Positions 1-7,656 of a DNA stretch of 64,000 nucleotides are shown piece after piece (the first letter of the stretch is position 1; the number at the start of each line of letters is the position of its first letter). The position numbers were made by a program, and so were the translations under genes. This DNA is from JAFKFH01 sp017307375 (GTDB taxonomy: Bacteria; Pseudomonadota; Alphaproteobacteria; Ferrovibrionales; Ferrovibrionaceae): positions 682,001 through 746,000 of the forward strand of contig OZ245874.1 in NCBI GenBank assembly GCA_965229335.1, read 5' to 3'. The notes beneath the pieces were generated by a model. The model was not told the DNA's origin and did not search any database. It was given only the letters and a program-made list of their open reading frames with translations.

Positions 1-1
1 C

Positions 2-880
2 GGGCAGCCGAGCTATGACGGCGAGCGCCGCGTCCGCCACCCCGATGGCCGCACCGTCTGGCTGCGTGTGGGGGCGGTGATGGTGCGCGATGGCGCCCGC
101 CCGTTGCATGCGATCGCCCAGTTCCAGGACGTGACCGACCAGAAGCGGGCGCTGGCCGAACTGGCCAAGGCCAAGGAAGCGGCCGAGGCGGCAAGCCACG
201 CCAAATCCATGTTCCTCGGCAATATGAGCCATGAATTGCGCACGCCGCTCAATGCCGTGATGGGATTCGGCCAGATCATCGCCGATGCGCTGTTCGGCCC
301 GCTTGACGAGCGCTATCGCGGCTATGGTCGCGATATCGTGCTGTCCGGGCAGCATCTGCTGGAACTGATCGACGAGATCCTCGATACCTCGCGGCTTGAG
401 GTCGGCGCCTATCGCATCGCGCCGGCCCCCGTTGCCCTCGCCGGGCTGATCGGCGACGCCGCGCGGATGCTGCGCGACCGCGCCGTCCGAGGCGGCCTGA
501 CCCTCGACCTGCCCGCCGTCGACCCGGGCGAGACGATCACCGTCGATGCCCGGGCGATCCGTCAGGTGCTGATCAATCTGCTTGCGAATGCGATCAAGTT
601 CACCCCGCCCGGCGGCCATGTCGCGGTAAGCGTGGCGAGAAGGGCCGGCGCGGTGGAGATCGCGGTCAGAGATTCCGGGGTCGGCATCGCCGAGGCGGAT
701 CTCGAGCGCATCTTCGTCCCCTTCGTCCAGGTCGAACGCGAACGTGGCCGGTTCCACGAAGGGGCGGGCCTGGGCCTGCCGCTGTCGCGCCGCCTGATCG
801 AGATGCACGGCGGAACCCTGCTGCCCGAAAGCCTGCCCGGCCGGGGCAGCCGGTTCGTGATCACGCTGCCGATTGACTGA
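2..880 (+). CDS. Sensor histidine kinase, C-terminal part
   Basis: The reading frame is open from the left window edge, so the N-terminus is missing. The visible part starts in the end of a PAS-like domain (RTVWLRVGAVMVRDG, then the usual PAS C-cap FQDVTDQKRA). A short coiled linker leads to a HisKA dimerisation domain whose phospho-acceptor His lies in NMSHELRTPLN. The HATPase_c domain follows, with N box NLLANAIKF, G1 box DSGVGI and G2 box GAGLGLPLSRRL. No membrane segment is visible in this part and no receiver domain is attached, so it needs a separate response regulator, which is not in the window downstream. The signal cannot be told from this part. The family call is secure; the full architecture is unknown. 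Confidence 0.9.
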   Translation, partial: GQPSYDGERRVRHPDGRTVWLRVGAVMVRDGARPLHAIAQFQDVTDQKRALAELAKAKEAAEAASHAKSMFLGNMSHELRTPLNAVMGFGQIIADALFGPLDERYRGYGRDIVLSGQHLLELIDEILDTSRLEVGAYRIAPAPVALAGLIGDAARMLRDRAVRGGLTLDLPAVDPGETITVDARAIRQVLINLLANAIKFTPPGGHVAVSVARRAGAVEIAVRDSGVGIAEADLERIFVPFVQVERERGRFHEGAGLGLPLSRRLIEMHGGTLLPESLPGRGSRFVITLPID

Positions 881-938
881 TGATTCATAATTACCGATGA
901 TCCGCCCGCCGAATCAGGCCAAGCGGGAGGACAGGCGC

Positions 939-2129
939 ATGGTTGCATCACCGGACGACATCGTGCTGGCAGGCGGCATGCGCTCGCCATTCGGGGATTT
1001 CGGGCGGTCGCTGAAGGACGTGCCGGCCTCCGACCTTGCGGTGCATGCGGCGCGCGCGGCGCTCGACCGCGTCGGGCTGACCCCGGGGCGCATCGACCAC
1101 CTGGTGCTCGGCAACACCTTGCCGGTCGACCAGGACGGGCTGTTCGGCGGCCGGGTCGTGGCGCTGAAGCTCGGCATGCCCGAGGATTCCTGCGCGATGA
1201 ACGTGGCGCGTGCCTGCGGCACGGGCCTGCAGGCGATCGTGTCGGCCGGGCAGCAACTGCAGTCGGGCCACAGCCGCGTCGCATTGGCCGGCGGCGTCGA
1301 GAATTACTCGCGGGCGCCGTTCGTCGTCACCTCGGCACGCTGGGGCCATGCGCGCGGGCCGCAGGTCATGACCGACATGCTCGACTATTGCTATCGCGAT
1401 CCGTTCAACGGCGAATACATGGGCGAGACGGCGGAAAACCTTGCCGATGAATTCGGCTACGATCGCGACGCCATGGACGAATGGGCGCTGATGAGCCAGC
1501 GCCGCGCCGGCCAGGGGCAGGCCTCGGGCTTCCTGGCCCGCCAGATCGCGCCGATCAGCGTGCCCGACGGCCGCGGCGTGAAGGTCTTCGACATGGACGA
1601 GTTCCCCCGGCCCAACATCACGCCGGAACGCCTGGCAGGCCTCAAGCCTGCCTTCCGCAAGGATGGGCGCGTCACCGCCGGCAATTCGTCGGGTGTGACC
1701 GACGGTGCCGCCTTCATGGTGATGACCACGCGCGACGAGGCGCGGCGCCACGACATCGAACCGCTGGTACGGCTGGTCGATTGGGCGGTGGTCGGCGTGC
1801 CGCCCCGCATCATGGGCATCGGCCCGGTGCCCGCGATCGCCAAGCTGTTCGAACGTACCGGGCTCGAGGTCGACGACATCGACTATTTCGAGATCAACGA
1901 GGCCTTTGCCGCCGTCAACCTGCATGCCGAGCGCATGCTGAAGATTCCGCGCGACCGTACCAATCTCTATGGCGGCGGCATCTCGATCGGCCACCCGCCC
2001 GGCGCGACCGGCGTGCGCATGGCCTTGACGGCGATCGAGCATCTGCGGGAAACGGGCGGCCGCCGCGCCGTGCTGTCGATGTGCCTCGGCGCCGGCCAGG
2101 GCATGGCCGTGCTGATCGAGCGGACGTAG
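939..2129 (+). CDS. Thiolase (acetyl-CoA acyltransferase family)
   Basis: Condensing or cleaving thiolase of 396 residues. The nucleophilic Cys is about residue 93 in RACGTGLQA, followed by the NEAFAAVN motif, the His of GGGISIGHPPGATG and the C-terminal acid/base Cys in SMCLGAGQG, so both catalytic cysteines and the His are present. An upstream in-frame ATG at 897 exists, but the ATG at 939 has a GGGAGG ribosome site 8 nt away and gives the normal family length, so I chose it. The family exchanges acetyl-CoA with beta-ketoacyl-CoA. Whether it acts on acetoacetyl-CoA or on longer chains cannot be read from sequence. It ends 10 nt before the convergent AlkD-like gene. Confidence 0.93.
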   Translation: MVASPDDIVLAGGMRSPFGDFGRSLKDVPASDLAVHAARAALDRVGLTPGRIDHLVLGNTLPVDQDGLFGGRVVALKLGMPEDSCAMNVARACGTGLQAIVSAGQQLQSGHSRVALAGGVENYSRAPFVVTSARWGHARGPQVMTDMLDYCYRDPFNGEYMGETAENLADEFGYDRDAMDEWALMSQRRAGQGQASGFLARQIAPISVPDGRGVKVFDMDEFPRPNITPERLAGLKPAFRKDGRVTAGNSSGVTDGAAFMVMTTRDEARRHDIEPLVRLVDWAVVGVPPRIMGIGPVPAIAKLFERTGLEVDDIDYFEINEAFAAVNLHAERMLKIPRDRTNLYGGGISIGHPPGATGVRMALTAIEHLRETGGRRAVLSMCLGAGQGMAVLIERT

Positions 2130-2139
2130 TAAAGTCTTC

Positions 2140-3228
2140 CTACGTCTCCAGGTCGAAGAAGGCGCGGGCGACGGTCTCGCCGTTGACCGTCAGCTCGACC
2201 GCGTGACGGCCGGGATAGTGCCGCCGGGTCGAGAAGTCGCGCACGGTCTGGCGGCGTGAAACCTCGATCGTTTCGCCTGGGCCGAGCGCACAGCCCTTCA
2301 GCTTGAAGACCTTGCGCGACGGGCTGCCGTTCTTCTTCACATAGAGGACGGCGTAGTCGATCACCAGGTTCTGCGCCGTGTCCGCGGTCGAATTGAGCTG
2401 CGCCGACAAGGTCAGGGTGTCGCCCAGCCGGAGGCGGCTGGGCATCGCCGAGAATGTTGCCTCGACCAGCGGCCGGCCGGTGGCGCCGACCAGTCCCAGC
2501 GCCGTCGCATCGCCCCGCTTGATCAGGCTGCGCAGGGCATGGCGCACGATCCAGGCGGTGTCCGGCTCGTCCAGCGGCCAGCCGGCCAGGCGGGCCAGCA
2601 CCCAGTCCGGATGATCCTTGGTCAGGTCGTTCAGGTGGTTGGCGACGGAACGCCGCACATAGGGGCTCGGGTCGGTCTTCAGCCGGTCGAGGATCGGCCA
2701 GGTCAGCGACGGGTCGGCGATGACGGCATCGAGGCGCGCCGCCCAGGGCAGGCGCGGCCGGCTGCCTTCGCTGGCCAGCCGGCGGACATGCTCGTCGGCG
2801 TGATCGGCCCAGCCGGCCATCACCGCCAGCGTTTCGGCCAGGTCGTCGGCGAGGAACGGCCGGATGGCGAATTCAGCCGTGCCGAAGCCCGTGAAATGTT
2901 CGAGGGCCGCGAGGGCGGCATGGCGCTGCCCGCGGCCGTAGAGGGCGACATATTCCGACGGCACGATGCCGACGAAGTTGTGGCCCAACCGCGGCGCCAG
3001 CCGGCGCAAAACCGCGACGGCGTCAGAAAAATCCAGGCCCATCGCCGCATGCAGGCTTTCCGCCATGCGCCGCAGGCGCTGCATGATGCCGAGTTCGTCG
3101 AGGCCCGCCGTGCCCAGCTGCAGGAAGGTATCGGCATCGAATCCCGGGTGGATCGCGGTCATCTCGGCGGCGACCTGGGCGAAGCGGGCGCGGTCGAAGA
3201 TATCCTTCAGCGCGGGGGCACCCGACAT
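2140..3228 (-). CDS. AlkD-like DNA alkylation repair protein
   Basis: A 362-residue protein built of helical HEAT-like repeats (segments such as DPSPYVRRSVANHLNDL and LLARLAGW-type helices), resembling the DNA alkylation repair family related to AlkD. Those enzymes are glycosylases that remove N3- and N7-alkylpurines without base flipping. The C-terminal ~90 residues look like a beta-rich extension (NLVIDYAVLYVKKNG, GETIEVSRRQTV). The start ATG overlaps the TGA of the upstream MarR gene by 4 nt (ATGA), so the two are co-transcribed and translationally coupled. Control is therefore likely by that MarR protein. I cannot verify catalytic residues without an alignment, so activity is inferred from the family only. 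Confidence 0.78.
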   Translation of the reverse strand: MSGAPALKDIFDRARFAQVAAEMTAIHPGFDADTFLQLGTAGLDELGIMQRLRRMAESLHAAMGLDFSDAVAVLRRLAPRLGHNFVGIVPSEYVALYGRGQRHAALAALEHFTGFGTAEFAIRPFLADDLAETLAVMAGWADHADEHVRRLASEGSRPRLPWAARLDAVIADPSLTWPILDRLKTDPSPYVRRSVANHLNDLTKDHPDWVLARLAGWPLDEPDTAWIVRHALRSLIKRGDATALGLVGATGRPLVEATFSAMPSRLRLGDTLTLSAQLNSTADTAQNLVIDYAVLYVKKNGSPSRKVFKLKGCALGPGETIEVSRRQTVRDFSTRRHYPGRHAVELTVNGETVARAFFDLET

Positions 3229-3677
3229 CAGTCGGCCGGGAGATTGTGCAGGCCCAGCCGACGGACGATGTCGCGCATCGCCACCTCGATGACCGCACGG
3301 TCGGCGGCCGACAGATGGCCGAAGAATTCGCTGTCGTTGCGATCGGCCAGCGCCGACAGGCTCGGCACCAGCCGGCGGCCGACCTGGGTCAGCGCCAGCG
3401 TCTGATAGCGGCGATCCTCGGGATTGGCCGCCCGCGCCACCAGTGCTTTTTCCACCAGCCGGTCCGCCAGCTTGGAGACCGCACCGCGGGTCAGGCCGAG
3501 CTTGTCGGCAAGCTGGCTTGGGGTGACGGCCTCGACCTCGAACAGTTCGCGCAGAACTACCCATTCCGCGACGGTGACGTCGCGGGCCGCCAGCTTGATG
3601 GCGAAGGCATGCGAAACCTGATTGGAGACAAAACGCAGCCAGTAGCCGAGATGCGAGTCGACGGCGCTGAGGGACAT
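3228..3677 (-). CDS. MarR-family transcriptional regulator
   Basis: A 149-residue winged-helix regulator. The recognition region SQLADKLGLTRGAVSKLADRLVEKALV and the wing ANPEDRRYQTLALTQVGRRL (with the family D-R-R) are clear. MarR proteins bind DNA as dimers and usually repress their own operon until a phenolic ligand or oxidant releases them. The next gene on the strand is the AlkD-like repair protein, overlapping by 4 nt. A dyad at 3693-3708, 16 nt before the start codon, is a fitting autoregulatory operator. The inducing signal is unknown; alkylation or electrophile stress would suit the partner gene (inference). Confidence 0.9.
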   Translation of the reverse strand: MSLSAVDSHLGYWLRFVSNQVSHAFAIKLAARDVTVAEWVVLRELFEVEAVTPSQLADKLGLTRGAVSKLADRLVEKALVARAANPEDRRYQTLALTQVGRRLVPSLSALADRNDSEFFGHLSAADRAVIEVAMRDIVRRLGLHNLPAD

Positions 3678-3692
3678 TGCTTTTCCAAAATG

Positions 3693-3708
3693 AGTTGACT
3701 AGGAAACT
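3693..3708. promoter_or_regulatory. Candidate MarR operator
   Basis: AGTTGACTAGGAAACT is an imperfect palindrome: AGTT and AACT arms around a CTAG centre. It lies just upstream of the marR-alkD pair, where an autorepressor would bind. No binding data; the assignment is by position and symmetry. Confidence 0.5.
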
Positions 3709-3755
3709 ATCTGCGGCGGATTTCCCGGTCAAATCAAATCAGCGCCGGTCCCGGC

Positions 3756-4364
3756 TCAATCGATCATGCTGGCCTCGGCATGGTCGTAATTGGCGAGGCG
3801 ATCGAGAAAGTTCGTCACGTAGTCCGGCCGGCGGTTGCGGAAATCGAGATAGTAGCTGTGTTCCCAGAGGTCGAGGCCGAGCAGCGCCCGGCCTTCGCCG
3901 GTGGCAAGCGGGTTGCCGCCATTGGCCGAGCGGCAGATCTTCAGCCGGCCTGTAGTCTCGTCCTGGACCAGCCACGACCAGCCCGAGCCGAACTGCGCGA
4001 TCGAGGCCGCCTTGAACGCCTCCTTGAAGGCGGTTTCCGACCCGAAATCGGCATCGATCCGGGCTGCGAGCTTTGCCGGCATGCGACCGCCGCCCGGCGA
4101 CAGGGTCTGCCAGAACAGGATGTGGTTCCAGTGCTGGCCGGCATTGTTGAAGACCGCGGCCAGCGACGGATCCGCCGACGCGATCCGCACGATTTCCTCG
4201 AGCGTCCGGCCCTGCAGTGCCGGGTTCTTCTCGACCAGGCCGTTCAGCGCGGTGACATAGGCCTGGTGATGTTTGCCGTGATGCAGTTCGAGGGTCTCCT
4301 GGCACATGCCGGCCTCGGCCAGCGCGTTGGTCGAGAAGGGTAGCGGGGGCAGGGTGAAGGACAT
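3756..4364 (-). CDS. sodB: Iron-type superoxide dismutase
   Basis: Cytoplasmic Fe/Mn superoxide dismutase of 202 residues that converts superoxide to hydrogen peroxide and oxygen. Metal ligands by alignment with E. coli SodB are His28 (LELHHGKHH), His81 (QHWNH), Asp165 and His169 (DLWEHSYY). Gln77 in NNAGQHWNH is at the position that marks iron-type enzymes; Mn-type enzymes carry Gly there. A GTG codon lies two codons upstream, but the ATG at 4364 has a CGGAG ribosome site and matches the family start MSFTLPPLP. The promoter region carries a Fur-like box. It is convergent with nothing and is transcribed alone. Confidence 0.95.
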   Translation of the reverse strand: MSFTLPPLPFSTNALAEAGMCQETLELHHGKHHQAYVTALNGLVEKNPALQGRTLEEIVRIASADPSLAAVFNNAGQHWNHILFWQTLSPGGGRMPAKLAARIDADFGSETAFKEAFKAASIAQFGSGWSWLVQDETTGRLKICRSANGGNPLATGEGRALLGLDLWEHSYYLDFRNRRPDYVTNFLDRLANYDHAEASMID

Positions 4365-4425
4365 GGGCACTCCGTTCCGATGGGTGGCCGTCGTGCGGCC
4401 ACGTATCGCGCATCAGTTCATAAAT

Positions 4426-4455
4426 AATAATGAGAATCAATATCATTCAGTGCAA
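4426..4455 (-). promoter_or_regulatory. sodB promoter with Fur-like box
   Basis: The stretch 4426-4444 matches the 19-bp E. coli Fur consensus at 16 of 19 positions, by my count. On the minus strand a possible promoter has -35 TTGCAC (4455-4450), a 17-nt spacer and -10 CATTAT (4432-4427), so the box covers the spacer and the -10. The plus-strand FIST-GGDEF gene starts only 90 nt away on the other side and could share the site. In alphaproteobacteria the binder could be Fur or Mur (iron or manganese sensing). Confidence 0.7.
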
Positions 4456-4534
4456 GCTTTTCCCGAGCCGCGTTGAAACCCGGGCAACGCCATGCAACAT
4501 CTTCCGAAGCCCCATGAAGTGGCTAAGGTAACGC

Positions 4535-6298
4535 ATGCGTCAGCTGAATTTCTCGATCGCAGACCTCGATGCGCTGCCCGCGCGGCTTTCGGCGCCCGAT
4601 GTCCGCAGCCTTGCCGCCGACGCCACGGCAATCCTTGTCCAGATATTTGTTGCGGACGGCGATCCCGCGCGCCTTGCGGCGCTGGCGCGGATCGTGCAGG
4701 GGCGCCTGGCTGATGCGGTGATCATCGGCACGACCACGATCGGCGAAGTGCTGGACGGGCGCACGGTCGTCGGCACCACCACGATCGCGATCTCGTTTTT
4801 TGCGGCCGCCACCCTGACCGCGATTGCGCTGGACTGCCCGCCGGGCGGCGAACGCGCCGTGGGGCGGCGCCTTGGCGACGCGGCGGCGGCGGTACCCGAC
4901 GCGGCAGGCATGCTGCTCTTTGCGACACCGCTCAGCATCGATGCTGCCGAGCTGTTGCATGGCATCGCGGAGGCGGCTGGTGAATTGCCGGTGTTCGGCG
5001 GCGGGGCCGGCGATTATGCGGCATCCGGGCATTCGCTGATCTCGTTCGGCGCCACGATCCTGCCTCACGGTGCCGTGGCCGTCGTGCTTGCCGGGAGGCA
5101 GTTGAGCATCGAGGCGCGGACCTATCTGGGCTGGCAGGCGCTGAGCCGGCCGATGACCGTGACGGATGTGGACGGCATGGTGGTCCGCACCATCGACGAT
5201 GCCCCGGCTTTCGACGTCTATCGCCGCTACCTCGGCCTCACCGGGGACGAGAACTTCTTTCTCAACGCGCTCGAATTCCCGTTCCTGACCGAGCGGGCGG
5301 GGCTGGTGCTGGCCCGCGTGCCGGTGGCAATCGAGGAAGGCGGCGCACTGCGCTTCGTCGCCGACATCGCGCCGGGCGAGACCGTCCGCCTCGGCTATGG
5401 CAATCCCAGCCTGATCGTGGCCGACGCCCACGGGCTACGCGCCGTGATGGCCGAGTTCAGCCCCGAGGCCGTCTTCCTCTATACCTGCGGCTGCCGCCGC
5501 TTCCTGATGCAGGACGATACCGATCTCGAGACGCGGCTGTTTCAGGATGTGGCGCCGACATCGGGCTTTTATACCTATGGTGAGTTCTTTGGGCGCGGGC
5601 TCGATCTTCACCTGCTGAACTCCGCGATGGTCGCCGTAGGCCTGCGCGAGGGCGCTCCGTCCGTGCGGCGCCCGCTTGCGGCCGATGACCCGGCCGCGAC
5701 TGTCGCGGGCATCCGGGATCCCTACGCCAACCAGCATGCCCGCGTGGTTTCCCGCCTGGTCCACTTCATCGGCGCGGTGACGGACGAGTTGAATGCGTCC
5801 AACGCCGAGTTGCGCCTGCAATCCACGACCGACCGCCTTACCCGGATCTACAATCGCCGCCGGCTCGAACAGATGCTGACCGAGGCGGTGTCGACTGCGG
5901 CAGCCATCGGCAACGACCTGGCGGTGGTGCTGATCGATATCGACCATTTCAAGCAGGTCAACGACACCCATGGCCATGCCGCGGGCGACGCGGTGATCGT
6001 TCATCTCGTCGAGGTGATCCGGGCGGCCCTGCCGCCTGCGGCCATCTTCGGTCGTTGGGGCGGCGAGGAATTCCTGCTGATCCTGCCGCAGACCGGTGCC
6101 GACGTTGCGGCCCGCATCGCCGAAGACCTGCGCGGACGGATCGCGGCCAGCGACTTTCCCACCGTGCACCGCAAGACCGCGAGCTTCGGGGTTACGTCCT
6201 ATCGCCCCGGGGATGGTATGGCGAACCTGCTCGCCCGCGCCGACCAAGCGCTGTACCAGGCCAAGCACGCGGGGCGGGATCGCGTGGCCGTCAGCTGA
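4535..6298 (+). CDS. FIST-sensor diguanylate cyclase
   Basis: A 587-residue cytoplasmic signalling protein with no membrane segment. The N-terminal FIST and FIST_C domains (about residues 20-400; GTTTIGEVL, VFGGGAGDY, LYTCGCRRFLMQ) are thought to bind small ligands such as amino acids. The C-terminal GGDEF domain (about 425-587) has DIDHFKQVNDTHGHAAGD and the active-site loop RWGGEEF, so c-di-GMP synthesis from two GTP is likely. The inhibitory RxxD I-site normally just before the loop is absent: the position reads PPAAIFGRWGG. That predicts no product inhibition through this site. It is divergent from sodB, with the Fur-like box between them. Confidence 0.88.
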   Translation: MRQLNFSIADLDALPARLSAPDVRSLAADATAILVQIFVADGDPARLAALARIVQGRLADAVIIGTTTIGEVLDGRTVVGTTTIAISFFAAATLTAIALDCPPGGERAVGRRLGDAAAAVPDAAGMLLFATPLSIDAAELLHGIAEAAGELPVFGGGAGDYAASGHSLISFGATILPHGAVAVVLAGRQLSIEARTYLGWQALSRPMTVTDVDGMVVRTIDDAPAFDVYRRYLGLTGDENFFLNALEFPFLTERAGLVLARVPVAIEEGGALRFVADIAPGETVRLGYGNPSLIVADAHGLRAVMAEFSPEAVFLYTCGCRRFLMQDDTDLETRLFQDVAPTSGFYTYGEFFGRGLDLHLLNSAMVAVGLREGAPSVRRPLAADDPAATVAGIRDPYANQHARVVSRLVHFIGAVTDELNASNAELRLQSTTDRLTRIYNRRRLEQMLTEAVSTAAAIGNDLAVVLIDIDHFKQVNDTHGHAAGDAVIVHLVEVIRAALPPAAIFGRWGGEEFLLILPQTGADVAARIAEDLRGRIAASDFPTVHRKTASFGVTSYRPGDGMANLLARADQALYQAKHAGRDRVAVS

Positions 6299-6341
6299 CC
6301 GGACGGGTCTGGAGGCCGATAGACACTCGGCGATGGCGCTG

Positions 6342-6382
6342 GCCGGAGATCCGGGGTGCCCCGTCTCGGGCGGATCTCCGGC
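6342..6382. terminator. Bidirectional hairpin between convergent genes
   Basis: Perfect 12-bp stem: GCCGGAGATCCG (6342-6353) pairs with CGGATCTCCGGC (6371-6382), with a 17-nt loop. It sits between the ends of the FIST-GGDEF gene and the DUF1127 gene. There is no clear T-tract, so Rho-independent termination is only probable. Confidence 0.55.
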
Positions 6383-6409
6383 ACGCCGCGGCTGGCACCA
6401 CCATTCGGC

Positions 6410-6607
6410 TCAGCGCCAGAACGGACGGGCGGCTTCGTGTTCGGCATCGGCGCGGCTGATGCCGATGTCGGAAAGGGCCTGGTCGCTCAGGGACTGCAAG
6501 GCGACGCGCTGGCGATGACGTTCAACCATGGCGAACAGCCGGTCGGCGGCGCGGGCGAGCAACGAGGGCGACGGGCGCGCGATTTCGAGGTGAAGGATGG
6601 TGGTCAT
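6410..6607 (-). CDS. DUF1127 small protein
   Basis: A 65-residue, Arg-rich protein with the DUF1127 (YjiS-like) core RVALQSLSDQALSDIGISRADAEHEA, preceded by a helix (LLARAADRLFAMVERHRQR). Such proteins are abundant in alphaproteobacteria. Some bind RNA or affect phosphate and stress responses, but the role of this one is unknown. An AGGAGG ribosome site lies 9 nt before the ATG. The 5' region contains a run of ten G on the plus strand (6629-6638). It is divergent from the LysR gene at 6742, 134 nt apart, so that regulator may control it (inference). Confidence 0.82.
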   Translation of the reverse strand: MTTILHLEIARPSPSLLARAADRLFAMVERHRQRVALQSLSDQALSDIGISRADAEHEAARPFWR

Positions 6608-6628
6608 GGCGGTCTTCCTCCTGGGTCC

Positions 6629-6638
6629 GGGGGGGGGG
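6629..6638. repeat. G10 homopolymer
   Basis: Ten consecutive G on the plus strand, in the 5' leader of the DUF1127 gene and just upstream of its ribosome site. It is the only G tract this long that I noticed. Such tracts can slip during replication and change expression. Confidence 0.8.
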
Positions 6639-6741
6639 CGGATCGTCCGTCCCCGATGGGCTGATAATTGGTCCGGAAACGATCTTTGACAAACCAGACT
6701 TTATCGCCATTCTGTTTAGAAAAACTATTCAGGAACATGCC

Positions 6742-7656
6742 ATGCGGCTGCCCTCGCTCAACGCCCTTCGTGCCTTCGAATCGGCAGCAAAACACCTGAG
6801 TTTCCGGCACGCCGCCGGCGAGCTGAACGTCACCCCCGGCGCGATCAGCCAGCAGATCAAGAAGCTCGAGGACGAATTAGGTTTGCTGCTGTTCGAGCGG
6901 CGCGCTTCGGGCCTCGTCCTGACCGAGGCCGGCGTCGCCTACGTGCCCTCGATCCGCCGGGCCTTCCAGACGATCGCCGACGCCACGGCCCGCCTGCGGC
7001 CGAAACTGCGGCCGGACACGCTGACGGTCAGCGTGCTGCCGTCGTTCGCGATCAAGTGGCTGGTGCCGCGGCTCGGCCGTTTCCATGAACGCGCGCCCGA
7101 GATCGACGTGCGCGTCTCCTCGACCAACCGGCTGGTCGACTTCGCGTCCGAGGATGTCGACATCGGGGTGCGGCACGGGCTCGGCCGCTGGCCCGGGGTG
7201 CGGGCGTGGCGGCTGGCCGACGAGGTGCTGGTGCCGGTGGCAAGCCCGGCGCTGCTGGCCCGCAAGCCGGTCGCCTGCGTCGAAGACCTGGCCAGCCACG
7301 TCCTGCTGCATGACGGTCTTAGGCGCGACTGGCCGATCTGGATATCGACCTTGGGGTTCGGCGGGCTGGATCCCGGGCGCGGACCGTCGTTCAGCGACGA
7401 CGGCCTGCTGATCCAGGCGGCGATCGACGGCCAGGGCATCGCGCTCGCCCGTGGCGTCATGCTCGACCGCGATATCGCCGAAGGCCGCCTGGTCCAGGTT
7501 CTGGACGTCGAGCTGCCTTCCGACTTCGCCTACTACATCATCGTGCCGGACCGGAAGGTCGACCTGCCGAAGGTCGCGCTGTTCCGCGACTGGCTGCTGG
7601 AGGAGGCCGAGGCCGCCGGGGCGCTCGGCCATCGACCGGCCCGGCTTCAGCCGTAG
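6742..7656 (+). CDS. LysR-family regulator, GcvA-like
   Basis: A 304-residue LysR-type regulator. The N-terminal winged helix (LPSLNALRAFESAAKHLSFRHAAGELNVTPGAISQQIKKLEDELG) has the wording typical of the GcvA subgroup. The effector domain begins near residue 90 (DTLTVSVLPSFAIKWLVPRLGRFHERAPEIDVRVS). GcvA regulators control glycine cleavage or beta-lactamase genes in other bacteria; no such gene is adjacent, so the target is unknown. The divergent neighbour is the DUF1127 gene. The 3' end overlaps the convergent aminotransferase gene by 10 nt. Confidence 0.88.
   Translation: MRLPSLNALRAFESAAKHLSFRHAAGELNVTPGAISQQIKKLEDELGLLLFERRASGLVLTEAGVAYVPSIRRAFQTIADATARLRPKLRPDTLTVSVLPSFAIKWLVPRLGRFHERAPEIDVRVSSTNRLVDFASEDVDIGVRHGLGRWPGVRAWRLADEVLVPVASPALLARKPVACVEDLASHVLLHDGLRRDWPIWISTLGFGGLDPGRGPSFSDDGLLIQAAIDGQGIALARGVMLDRDIAEGRLVQVLDVELPSDFAYYIIVPDRKVDLPKVALFRDWLLEEAEAAGALGHRPARLQP

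Noticed and set aside
2140..3732. A single 530-residue protein spanning AlkD-like and MarR regions
   Set aside because: Its N-terminal 170 residues are the MarR gene read in the wrong frame; a proper ATG for the repair protein exists at 3228, overlapping the MarR stop.
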